A stretch of DNA of 8,080 nt from an uncultured Thermomicrobiales bacterium (GCA_902806355.1 CADCWI010000032.1:1-8080), one strand, 5' to 3'; shown: positions 1-6,791, counted from the first letter of the stretch. Translations and numbers: made by a program. The notes: generated by a model not told the origin, from the sequence alone.

Positions 1-798
1 GCCACCATCGTCCTCCTGTTCATCCAACAGTGCATCGACGAACCGAGTAATCATCCCGGCAGGCAGGCGCCTGGCGATTTCTGGTCCTCCACCAAGAACG
101 TGCTCGAAGAAGTGGCTGGCGTCGGCATAGCTGCCCGCATCCGCAGTGTCGATGATATTGGCGGCGATCGCACTGAGCCAGGTCTCCCCATCGGCGAGGT
201 CGGCGACCGGCGCGTATTCGACATATGGAAAGAGAGTGTAGAAATCGCCGGTACGCGCCGCGTCCCGCGTCGCCAGGCGCGAGAACAGCCGAGCGACCCG
301 TTCCCGCATCTCCGGAGTCGCGATTCCCAATCGCATCGCCAGGCCGGTGACGCAACAGGCTGGGTTCAGACTCGGGAACGTCCATCCCGCGAACCATGGC
401 GGAAGCGGGGCATCGTAGACCTCCCTCGCAAAATGCCAATCCCCGTCCTCATCCTGCGCGTCCCGGAGCCAGGCGGCCAGGCCATCGACGAGTGGTCCTC
501 GCGGATCGTCCCGGAGGGAGAGCAGGACATGCATCGCGAGACGCGCCGCGAACGGGTTGCTGACCGGCGATGCGATATCGACTTCCAGGCGCTGCCCAAA
601 TCCGCCGTCGGCGTGCTGGTACGCCGCCAGCGCGTCCGTCACGGGGGTAGATGATCCGTTGCGCCAGTGATGCTCGACGATTGCCGTGCCGAGGAGATGA
701 CCCTGCTCCTTCAGGAACCGCAATGCGGGATCGATACGCTCTTCGGCACGCGTGATCCGTACGGCGCCGAGCCGGAATGATGATGCTGTGTCACTCAT
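1..798 (-). CDS. Alpha-toroid (prenyltransferase/squalene-cyclase repeat-like) protein, 3' end cut by window edge
   Basis: An open frame of 266 codons runs without a stop from ATG at 798 to base 1, so the C-terminus lies outside the window. Recurrent short motifs resemble the QW-type turns of terpenoid-cyclase/protein-prenyltransferase alpha-alpha toroids: QHADGGFG (residues 61-68), QDEDGDWHF (115-123) and QEDDGG (261-266, at the edge). They are separated by helix-rich, Trp/Phe/Tyr-containing segments. No signal peptide or membrane segment is apparent. Catalytic DxDD or zinc-ligand motifs are not visible, so the substrate is unknown; many proteins of this kind are annotated only as prenyltransferase/squalene oxidase repeat proteins. 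The start is supported by a weak GGAAGGG about 10 bases upstream. It lies 186 bp downstream of the WYL regulator on the same strand, with a strong hairpin between them, so it probably has its own promoter. Coding status is fairly certain; the family call is moderate. Confidence 0.8.
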   Translation of the reverse strand, partial: MSDTASSFRLGAVRITRAEERIDPALRFLKEQGHLLGTAIVEHHWRNGSSTPVTDALAAYQHADGGFGQRLEVDIASPVSNPFAARLAMHVLLSLRDDPRGPLVDGLAAWLRDAQDEDGDWHFAREVYDAPLPPWFAGWTFPSLNPACCVTGLAMRLGIATPEMRERVARLFSRLATRDAARTGDFYTLFPYVEYAPVADLADGETWLSAIAANIIDTADAGSYADASHFFEHVLGGGPEIARRLPAGMITRFVDALLDEQEDDGG

Positions 799-924
799 AT
801 ACTGGTTTCCCTTCCGCCTGCCACTGAACGCCTGTGACCCATAGCTGGTGCGCCGGCATCGCGCGGCAATGACAGAGTTTCCGAATGTGCTGCGAGATGG
901 CAGCTGGAATCCACCGTAGAGGGC

Positions 925-952
925 GAACAGTGACAGCTGCCTGTCACTGTTC
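925..952. repeat. Perfect 12-bp inverted repeat (terminator hairpin or operator)
   Basis: The arms GAACAGTGACAG (925-936) and CTGTCACTGTTC (941-952) are exact reverse complements with a 4-base loop, CTGC. The repeat starts 32 bases after the stop codon of the WYL regulator and ends about 125 bases before the toroid gene, both on the minus strand. As RNA it would be a stable hairpin that could end the helicase-regulator transcript. No T-run follows it on either strand, so it is not a canonical intrinsic terminator. Its core hexamers GTGACA (930-935) and TGTCAC (942-947) start 12 bp apart, as do those in the divergent region at 5640-5669, so a protein-binding operator is an alternative. Confidence 0.8.
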
Positions 953-984
953 CCTGAAGTCAGTGCACCCGTCTTCGTCGCGAG

Positions 985-1935
985 TCAGGACTCAGGATCC
1001 ATTTGATGATGCTGAAGCAAGTCGTTGAGGCAGGCGATCATCCAGCGCTTGAGCTCGACGGGTGCGCTGACTTGCACCTCGGCACCAAACCGGAGCAGCT
1101 CACGTCCGTAGTAGGGGAGTTCCCCTGGTGGACAGCGGAACACGAGTTGGACGCCGTTGCGATCGGGAATGATGGAGTCGCGGAAGTCGGGATGGTCACG
1201 CGCGAAAATCGTTCCCTTCGTTGTCAGTCGTGCCCGAACTTCCGGGTGCGACACATCCGCGTATGGCTTTGCCTCCGATGTCGCTCTCCGGATGATTTCG
1301 TCGCCATTCAGTGGTGCCGTTGTGGACCGTACCAGCTCCATTCTGTCGATCCGGAAATGCCTCACCCCGGAGCGGCGCGCATCGATCGCACGGGTGTACC
1401 ATCGGCCGCCAGCGACATAGATGAGCATAGGCAGGATCGCTCGGATGGATGTGCCATTGACGCCGGCATACGTGATCTCAACCCACTCTTGCAGCTCGAC
1501 CGCCGATCGCATACGTGTCAGCACCGCATCCGAGGGAGCGACGCCGTCGCGTACCACCTGCAGCGAGCGACGGTTGCTATCGACCACGGTTCGCGTCGCC
1601 GGATGCAGGGTCGAACGCACTTTTTCGAGGACCGTACGGTGAGCCGCCCCGAGTGGCGAGGATGTTTCATCGCCGAGCTGGTCAAGCGCGAGAAGCACGA
1701 CGGTAGCTTCTTCAGGGGTCAGACGAAGTGGTGGCAGCCAGAAGCCACTGGCGATCTCGTACCCGCCGTTGCGGCCAGTCGTGGCGATGATCGGAACGCC
1801 AATCTGGGACAGGGCATCGATGTCACGGAGGATCGTGCGCTGGGACACCTCAAAGCGGTCCGCGAGCTGGCCCGCTGTCTGGGGTTGACCCTGCAGGCGG
1901 ATCAGGATGCCGATCAGGCGATCGATCCGGTTCAT
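985..1935 (-). CDS. HTH/WYL-domain transcriptional regulator (YafY/PafBC-type)
   Basis: A 316-residue protein of the usual length for this family. The N-terminal winged helix-turn-helix (about residues 1-65) contains TAGQLADRFEVSQRTILRDI, the classic HTH_11 recognition-helix region, followed by a wing ending in GRNGGYEI. The central WYL domain (about 148-205) carries GGRWYTRAID with Trp179-Tyr180 and Thr in place of the usual Leu, then a FRIDRM strand. The C-terminal part (about 230-310) fits the WCX extension. Such proteins are DNA-binding regulators, often sensing a nucleic-acid or nucleotide ligand through the WYL domain; the ligand and targets here are unknown. It starts 48 bp after the helicase stop on the same strand, suggesting one transcript. 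The ATG at 1935 is the only plausible start in frame, yet no good ribosome-binding site precedes it; a short GC-rich hairpin occupies that position. The family call is strong. Confidence 0.93.
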   Translation of the reverse strand: MNRIDRLIGILIRLQGQPQTAGQLADRFEVSQRTILRDIDALSQIGVPIIATTGRNGGYEIASGFWLPPLRLTPEEATVVLLALDQLGDETSSPLGAAHRTVLEKVRSTLHPATRTVVDSNRRSLQVVRDGVAPSDAVLTRMRSAVELQEWVEITYAGVNGTSIRAILPMLIYVAGGRWYTRAIDARRSGVRHFRIDRMELVRSTTAPLNGDEIIRRATSEAKPYADVSHPEVRARLTTKGTIFARDHPDFRDSIIPDRNGVQLVFRCPPGELPYYGRELLRFGAEVQVSAPVELKRWMIACLNDLLQHHQMDPES

Positions 1936-1943
1936 GAGCGACC

Positions 1944-1956
1944 GCGACCGGGTCGC
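1944..1956 (-). repeat. Short GC hairpin in the leader of the WYL regulator
   Basis: GCGACC (1944-1949) and GGTCGC (1951-1956) are perfect reverse complements around one base. The element occupies the place where a ribosome-binding site would be expected, 9-21 bases ahead of the regulator ATG at 1935. No AGGAG-like sequence is present nearby. It may modulate initiation or simply reflect GC-rich sequence; six-base arms are weak evidence alone. Confidence 0.4.
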
Positions 1957-1983
1957 CTGGTAGCATCCGGAGGGCGACCGGGA

Positions 1984-4900
1984 TCAATTGACCGTTGCAG
2001 CCTCGTCATCCACTGTATCGACATCGTCACCGGTAACGTCCTCATCCTCCGCCGGCATGTCCGCGATCGGCGAAAAACCCAGGGTGAGCGACTGTTCGAC
2101 GATCCCCCGGCGCAGCAGCTTCTCGGCGGCGATCAGCTTCTGGCGAAGTGGGTGTTCCGGGATGACGTCCGCAAGCATCTCGCGAACCTGCCGCATCAGG
2201 TCGATGGTCTTGTTGAACGTGAGGACCAGGTCACCCTCAGATAGCTCCATCTGTTCGCCAATCTGTGACATCGTCCAGCCGCGGGACCAGTGAAGGGCTG
2301 CGCCATAGAAGCTCGGGTTGTGTCCTTCCGAGATGAAGAGCTTGAGATCTCGCTCTTCACCGAGGACATCGTGCTCGAGATCCTCCAGCCGTCGCCGGGC
2401 AGCGACAAGCCGGTTTGGCAAGGTGAAATGATTGGCGTAGCGGTATTCACGGTCGAAGCTGAACCATGAGAACAACTCGGCAAGCTCCTCCGGGGCGAGC
2501 GGGTCGAGCGTGCCGCGGTCGATCAGCTCGCAGAGGATGAGGCCGTCCGTATCGAAGATATCGGCCAGCATGTCTGCTTTTTCCGTAGGGTATCCCTGAC
2601 GGAGATAGCCGAACCGATGGAGGACGTCCCGGATGCCGCGGATCACGTCCCGGATTCTCAGATCCTCGGCCTCGATCTCTCGTTCCAGCACCTCGGCGAG
2701 GGCATTTCGCTCCTTCTCGAGCGAGTCCCGCTGCCGGAGGAACCGCTGATGAAGCTTGCGGGCCTTCGGGTCGGCGAACGGGTGATTGACCCGGCTGGCG
2801 ACCAGGGTGTCGAGATCCTGCACCACCGTGTCCCGCCGGGATTCGAGCTCGGCGATGCGTGAGGCGGTTCGCTCGCGTTCCTTGTCCCGGTGCTCGGCGG
2901 CAATCCGGTCGAGGTCGGGTAGGCCCAGGGCCTCGACATCCGTGACGAGCAAATCGAGCGCTTCCGGCGAAACCAGCGTGAGCGGATCCACGACCTCGGG
3001 CGGCGGCTCGATCAGTTCGTGCGGAACCGCGACCGACATGTCTTCCGGCAAGTAATCGATCGCCCTGTATTCCGAAAGTGTGACGATCTTCCGGTTCCCG
3101 ATGGAAAGGATGATCCCGACTCCGCCACCGGTACCACGTCCCAGGAAGATGCCCCAGCCATCGTCCCGCGTGTGGGCCAATGTACCTGGGCCGGCCGCCC
3201 GGAGCACCCGGCGCAACGCCTGGCGTCCGGGTTCTGACCATGGCGTCGCTCGCGTGGATGCCGCTCGAGTCTGCTCGATGTCCTGTTCGATGCGACGGAT
3301 CTCGTGCTGCAGCGTCTGGATTCGCCGGTCCAGGCTACGGAAGTCCTCGAACTGATCATCGAGACGCTGGATTTCCTCCTGTCGGCCCTCGATCAGGCCG
3401 GCGAGCTCGCTTTCGATATCGAGGATGTCCGTTTCGATCAGTCGGATACGCTGGCTGGTCTGGTATTGGGCAAGACTCCGTTGCAGCATCTGCCGGACGC
3501 GATCCCCGTGCGGCGGATCCCAGAGGTTAAGGACGGTGTTGTACCGGATGGAGAACGCCGACTGCACCGGGTGAAGGGTGCCGGTCGCGATCCCCAGCAT
3601 CTCGCGAAAGGGAATCCATGGTGAATACGGCATGGCGACGTGACCGAAGGCGTCCATGCCCCGGCGACCGGCCCGGCCGGCCATCTGCTGAAACTCGTTC
3701 GGAATCAGCGGCCGCCTCCGCCGCCCGTCCCACTTCGACATGCGGCCGATGACGACGGTCCGGGCCGGCATGTTGACGCCGAGCGCCAAGGTATCGGTCG
3801 CGAAGACGATGTGCATCAACCCGCGGCTGAACAGGACTTCGACGAGCTGTTTGAGAACGGGCAGGAGACCGGCATGGTGAAAGCCGATACCCTTCCGGGC
3901 GAGGCGGCACGTGACCTGAACCTGTTCAAGTTCGCGATCTTCTGGGCGGAGGCTGTCCATGTATGTCTGGAGGATGTGCTCGATGTGCGCGATCTGGCCG
4001 GGTTCTTCCAGGGCTGGCCGCATCACCGCGAGCTGCTCGGCGAAAATCTGGCAATCGTTACGACTGAACAGAAAGTAGATCGCGGGCAACAGATCCTGTT
4101 CGTCGAGCGCATCGACGATCTCGCGTGGTTGCGGCTCGTCCATCGCTCGTGATTCGCGACCGCCGCCACGGCGCCGCCCGGGACTCCCCGCCTGTCGACG
4201 CAGCTCGCCGCCGACGCGGGAGAAATCACGGATCACCCGCCCGTGATGGTCGACGACCTTAGCAAGCTCGTTCTCGTGGAAGTAGTAGAGCGCGAGCGGC
4301 ACAGGACGCTCGGTATGCGTGATCAGCCGAATCTGCCGGTGTGTGCGACTGATCCAGCCCGCGATCTCGTCGGCATTGCTGACGGTCGCGGAGAGGCAGA
4401 TCAGCTGGATATGCTCCGGGCAGAGGATGATCGACTCTTCCCAGGTGGTTCCCCGTTCCGGATCCGCCAGGTAATGAATCTCGTCGAAAATGATGCTATC
4501 GACATCATCGAGCTCCCACGGGCTTTGGAGCAGCATGTTGCGCAGGATCTCGGTCGTCATCACGACCACGCGTGCGCCGCGATTCTCGGAGACATCGCCC
4601 GTCAGCAATCCGACAGCGTTTCCGTAGACGGTCCGCAAGTCGCGAAACTTCTGGTTGGAGAGGGCCTTGATCGGGGCGGTGTAGAGCACGCGCCCGTTCC
4701 CGCGCAGCGCGTGATGAATGCCGAACTCGGCGACGATCGTCTTGCCGGATCCGGTCGGCGCGGCCACCATGACCGAATCACCCGAAAGCAGGGTCCGGAT
4801 CGCGTCGCGTTGGAACGCATCGAGCGGAAACGGATAGAAGCCGGCGAATTGATTGATCGTGGCTTCGGTGCTGGCGTCGAGTGTGGGGCCGATCGACTCG

Positions 4901-5001
4901 CTGACGGCAGCGGAATCTACCCGTTCGTCCTGGCGCTCCACTGGAACATCGACCAGCCCGGGCAAGCCACTATCGATATCGGGTTGGAGGCCTTCAGGCA
5001 C
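1984..5001 (-). CDS. Ski2/Mtr4/HelY-type DExH-box RNA helicase
   Basis: A helicase of about 1005 residues, typical length for the bacterial Ski2-like (HelY) family. These are ATP-dependent 3'-5' RNA helicases, presumably acting in the cytoplasm in RNA processing or decay. Visible motifs: Walker A APTGSGKT (81-88), motif Ia TAPIKALSNQKF (108-119), motif II DEIH (173-176), motif III SAT (204-206), and motif VI QMAGRAGRRG (438-447). A basic Gly/Arg insert, RRRGGGR (276-282), separates the two RecA domains. Beyond the core are a coiled-coil (about 505-565), a beta-rich KOW-like segment (about 585-640), a second long coiled-coil (about 695-800) and a DSHCT-type C-terminal domain (about 800-980), then an acidic tail. 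The GTG at 5001 is preferred because AGGAGA sits 9 bases upstream. A GTG at 5025 gives 8 more residues but has no ribosome-binding site and coincides with the predicted transcription start. The WYL regulator follows after 48 bp. Confidence 0.95.
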   Translation of the reverse strand: MPEGLQPDIDSGLPGLVDVPVERQDERVDSAAVSESIGPTLDASTEATINQFAGFYPFPLDAFQRDAIRTLLSGDSVMVAAPTGSGKTIVAEFGIHHALRGNGRVLYTAPIKALSNQKFRDLRTVYGNAVGLLTGDVSENRGARVVVMTTEILRNMLLQSPWELDDVDSIIFDEIHYLADPERGTTWEESIILCPEHIQLICLSATVSNADEIAGWISRTHRQIRLITHTERPVPLALYYFHENELAKVVDHHGRVIRDFSRVGGELRRQAGSPGRRRGGGRESRAMDEPQPREIVDALDEQDLLPAIYFLFSRNDCQIFAEQLAVMRPALEEPGQIAHIEHILQTYMDSLRPEDRELEQVQVTCRLARKGIGFHHAGLLPVLKQLVEVLFSRGLMHIVFATDTLALGVNMPARTVVIGRMSKWDGRRRRPLIPNEFQQMAGRAGRRGMDAFGHVAMPYSPWIPFREMLGIATGTLHPVQSAFSIRYNTVLNLWDPPHGDRVRQMLQRSLAQYQTSQRIRLIETDILDIESELAGLIEGRQEEIQRLDDQFEDFRSLDRRIQTLQHEIRRIEQDIEQTRAASTRATPWSEPGRQALRRVLRAAGPGTLAHTRDDGWGIFLGRGTGGGVGIILSIGNRKIVTLSEYRAIDYLPEDMSVAVPHELIEPPPEVVDPLTLVSPEALDLLVTDVEALGLPDLDRIAAEHRDKERERTASRIAELESRRDTVVQDLDTLVASRVNHPFADPKARKLHQRFLRQRDSLEKERNALAEVLEREIEAEDLRIRDVIRGIRDVLHRFGYLRQGYPTEKADMLADIFDTDGLILCELIDRGTLDPLAPEELAELFSWFSFDREYRYANHFTLPNRLVAARRRLEDLEHDVLGEERDLKLFISEGHNPSFYGAALHWSRGWTMSQIGEQMELSEGDLVLTFNKTIDLMRQVREMLADVIPEHPLRQKLIAAEKLLRRGIVEQSLTLGFSPIADMPAEDEDVTGDDVDTVDDEAATVN

Positions 5002-5010
5002 GCGTCCAAT

Positions 5011-5016
5011 TCTCCT
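5011..5016 (-). promoter_or_regulatory. Ribosome-binding site choosing the helicase start
   Basis: AGGAGA on the minus strand lies 9 bases ahead of the GTG at 5001. This is the same spacing as the strong site of the neighbouring DUF427 gene. It falls inside the coding sequence if the GTG at 5025 is used, which argues for the shorter protein. Confidence 0.7.
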
Positions 5017-5030
5017 GTACTGCACACAAG

Positions 5031-5059
5031 GTTATGGGGATCGAGGAGTGAGCGATCAA
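5031..5059 (-). promoter_or_regulatory. Candidate sigma-70-type promoter for helicase and WYL regulator
   Basis: On the minus strand TTGATC (5059-5054) is followed after exactly 17 bases by CATAAC (5036-5031). Each hexamer matches 4 of 6 consensus bases. The predicted transcript start is near 5024, giving a leader of about 23 bases before the GTG at 5001. It lies in the 77-bp gap between DUF427 and the helicase, so the helicase need not depend on read-through. It is a match by eye only. Confidence 0.4.
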
Positions 5060-5078
5060 TCGGGCAGTACCGGGAACA

Positions 5079-5576
5079 TTACCACCCACTGGTGCCGGGC
5101 TCGCCCTTGAACGGTCCTACGACGGCATCCGTGACCCAGCCACCGTAAAAGGTGCCCGGCTGGGGGCGGACGATCTCGCCGTCAACGGTCGCGCGGTCGA
5201 CCCGGCCCGGATAGAAGGCAATCGCATGCGCAATGGATTCAAAGCCGGGGAGAGGTTCCGGATAGCACCATGCGACAGCATGGGCGCGCTTGCCGTTGAC
5301 ATGAAGCCCATAGTACCTTGCGATACCCTTCCACTCGCAGAATGACGTGTTTTGCTCCGCTTCGAGGAATTCAAGCCGTACATCCTCGGGTGGGATGTAG
5401 TAACCCGGTGGGTGGCTCGTCTCCAGAACACGGAACGTCGATGTCGAGTCGGCAATCACCTCGCCGTTGAACTCGATCACGACTCGTTGAGACGAGGGTT
5501 CGACTCGTGGGGGGCGCGGATAGTCCCAGACGGATTCCTGGCCCGGTTGAGCGGTGATGGGGGTGGCACGTTTCAC
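5079..5576 (-). CDS. DUF427 domain-containing protein
   Basis: A 165-residue protein covering the whole DUF427 fold (Pfam PF04248), a small beta-rich domain of unknown biochemical role common in actinobacteria, cyanobacteria and other bacteria. Characteristic motifs are all present: PGQESVWDYPRPPR (11-24), GEVIADS (38-44), VLETSHPPGYYIPPEDV (50-66), FCEWKGIARYY (79-89), AVAWCYPEP (100-108), FYPGRVD (121-127), VDGEIVRPQPGTFYGGWVT (131-149) and the terminal GPFKGEPGTSGW (154-165). There is no signal peptide. The GTG at 5576 is chosen because AGGAGG lies 9 bases upstream and because family members begin just before the PGQESVW motif. An in-frame ATG at 5645 would add an unconserved 23-residue stretch. 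It reads toward the helicase with a 77-bp gap and diverges from the glycosyltransferase gene. Function cannot be inferred. Confidence 0.94.
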   Translation of the reverse strand: MKRATPITAQPGQESVWDYPRPPRVEPSSQRVVIEFNGEVIADSTSTFRVLETSHPPGYYIPPEDVRLEFLEAEQNTSFCEWKGIARYYGLHVNGKRAHAVAWCYPEPLPGFESIAHAIAFYPGRVDRATVDGEIVRPQPGTFYGGWVTDAVVGPFKGEPGTSGW

Positions 5577-5585
5577 GAGCGTCGG

Positions 5586-5591
5586 CCTCCT
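5586..5591 (-). promoter_or_regulatory. Ribosome-binding site choosing the DUF427 start
   Basis: AGGAGG, a full consensus, is 9 bases upstream of the GTG at 5576 on the minus strand. It decides in favour of this GTG over the upstream in-frame ATG at 5645. Confidence 0.8.
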
Positions 5592-5639
5592 TGAGAGATG
5601 TCGAGGGCGGATGCTGCACCAGGCTCGGGTCGCCTCGCA

Positions 5640-5669
5640 TGTCACGCCCCCGTGACAGCCATTGTGACA
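5640..5669. promoter_or_regulatory. 12-bp-phased TGTCAC/GTGACA cluster, operator-like
   Basis: TGTCAC begins at 5640, GTGACA at 5652 and GTGACA again at 5664, so starts are spaced exactly 12 bp. The first two form a perfect 7-bp inverted repeat, TGTCACG / CGTGACA, around CCCC. The third continues into a compact palindrome GTGACATCAC (5664-5673). The cluster lies between the divergent DUF427 and glycosyltransferase genes, a natural place for a regulator to act on both. The binding protein is unknown; the nearby WYL regulator is one candidate. Confidence 0.5.
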
Positions 5670-5677
5670 TCACTCTG

Positions 5678-5699
5678 CCTTCGGGGGTGATGACGAAGG
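5678..5699 (+). promoter_or_regulatory. Hairpin enclosing the ribosome-binding site of the glycosyltransferase
   Basis: CCTTCG (5678-5683) can pair perfectly with CGAAGG (5694-5699) around a 10-base loop. The GAAGGA (5695-5700) in the right arm is the best ribosome-binding site for the ATG at 5709, 8 bases away. Pairing would hide it and could lower translation of the glycosyltransferase and of the coupled thiL. The stem is short, so the effect is inferred. Confidence 0.45.
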
Positions 5700-5708
5700 A
5701 TGATGTTG

Positions 5709-6791
5709 ATGCGGATAGGAATCAACGCCTCGCTGCTCGCCGCCGGTGGTGGATACCGGCGGACGGGAGTCAGCCGGTACATAGGAGAGCTGATCGATGC
5801 GCTCGAACAACAGCTCGCTGAAGCGGAGCGACTCACGATCATGGGACGTGGGGTGCCGGCGATCGCGTCGAATCCTTCCCTGAGAATCGCCTGGGAACAG
5901 ACCGGTCTGCCATTGTCTGGCCTCGCACACCGGCTCAACGTCTTCCATGGGCCGTTGAACGTGGTGCCGCTGGCAATGCGGACGCCGAAGGTGGTGACCG
6001 TTCACGATCTGGCATTTCTGCGGTTTCCGGACCAGCTCCCGCGTGCGAGGCGTGCGTATATGATCGCCGCGACTCGGCTCAGTGCACGCACCGCCGATCG
6101 GATCATCGCGGTCTCGCAGAGTACCGCCGACGATCTCATGCATTGGCTCGACCTGCCCCAGGATCGAATTACCGTCATCCCGGAAGCCCCGTCACCGCGT
6201 ATCCAGCGTGTGGTGGGAACGTCCCTGAATGTGTTCCGAATGCGGTTCGAGGTAGATCGGCCGTACATTCTCGCGGTCGGGACGCTCGAGCCTCGCAAGA
6301 ACCTCGACTTCTTCCTCAGGGTGTTCGCTTCTGTTGCCGACCGGATTCCACACGAGCTGGTGCTCGTCGGTCCCGAGGGGTGGATGACAGAGTCGTTTCA
6401 TCAGACGCTGCTCGAGCTCAAGCTCGGCGATCGTATCCGGCTGACCGGCTTCGTTTCGGATGCCGAACTTGGTGGCTGGTACAGCGGCGCCGATGTCTTC
6501 GTCTTCCCCTCGACGTACGAAGGGTTTGGGCTGCCGGCGGTCGAAGCGATGACCTGCGGTGTCCCGATCCTTGCATCGGACGCTTCGTGTTTCCCCGAGG
6601 TGATCGGCGATGCGGGCATGCTCGTCGCACCGACGGACTTCGAGGGATGGGCCGATGCTTTGCTACGGCTCGTCCTCGACCGTGACCTGAACGAGGCGTT
6701 CCGGCGACAGTCGCGCGAACATGGACGGACCTACAGTTGGGACAGGACAGCGGCGGAAACGCTGGCGATCTACCGGGAGCTCGCGGCATGA
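5709..6791 (+). CDS. GT4-family glycosyltransferase
   Basis: A 360-residue protein with the two-domain GT-B layout of retaining GT4 glycosyltransferases, which transfer a sugar from a nucleotide-sugar donor in the cytoplasm. The N-terminal acceptor-side domain starts MRIGINASLL and has the Gly-rich GGGYRRTGVSRYI loop (13-25), a VVTVHDLAF strand and a later IIAVSQSTADDL segment. The C-terminal donor domain starts near residue 184 with YILAVGTLEPRKNLDFFL and includes ELVLVGPEGW, RIRLTGFVSD, and the E-X7-E motif STYEGFGLPAVEAM with Glu271 and Glu279. There are no membrane segments. ATG 5709 is preferred over ATGs at 5700 and 5703 because GAAGGA is then 8 bases away and the protein starts at the conserved first strand. 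Its stop overlaps the thiL start by 4 bases. Acceptor and product cannot be told; mannosyl- or glucosyltransfer are typical for the family. Confidence 0.93.
   Translation: MRIGINASLLAAGGGYRRTGVSRYIGELIDALEQQLAEAERLTIMGRGVPAIASNPSLRIAWEQTGLPLSGLAHRLNVFHGPLNVVPLAMRTPKVVTVHDLAFLRFPDQLPRARRAYMIAATRLSARTADRIIAVSQSTADDLMHWLDLPQDRITVIPEAPSPRIQRVVGTSLNVFRMRFEVDRPYILAVGTLEPRKNLDFFLRVFASVADRIPHELVLVGPEGWMTESFHQTLLELKLGDRIRLTGFVSDAELGGWYSGADVFVFPSTYEGFGLPAVEAMTCGVPILASDASCFPEVIGDAGMLVAPTDFEGWADALLRLVLDRDLNEAFRRQSREHGRTYSWDRTAAETLAIYRELAA

Noticed and set aside
20..439. 139-codon minus-strand open frame
   Set aside because: It is out of frame with the 266-codon toroid gene, which better explains this region by length, composition and repeated motifs.
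983..994. Small palindrome GAGTC-AG-GACTC at the stop of the WYL regulator
   Set aside because: Five-base arms overlapping the stop codon are expected by chance; the stronger hairpin at 925-952 is the better terminator candidate.
1003..2244. 413-codon plus-strand open frame
   Set aside because: It is antisense to the WYL regulator and the helicase 3' end, both of which show clear family motifs. Its translation has no recognisable domain; long antisense frames are common in GC-rich coding DNA.
2447..3241. 264-codon minus-strand open frame
   Set aside because: It is an alternative frame within the helicase gene; its Arg/Pro/Gly-rich composition is typical of out-of-frame GC-rich sequence.
5025..5025. 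GTG at 5025 as helicase start
   Set aside because: No ribosome-binding site precedes it and the predicted transcript begins about there, while GTG 5001 has AGGAGA at 9 bases.
4243..5148. 301-codon plus-strand open frame
   Set aside because: It is antisense to the helicase N-terminal motor domain and the end of DUF427; no domain or plausible ribosome-binding context.
5880..5885. CTGAGA, as in the first conserved segment of a TPP riboswitch, upstream of thiL
   Set aside because: It lies inside the glycosyltransferase coding sequence and the other conserved TPP-riboswitch segments are absent downstream, so it is a chance hexamer.
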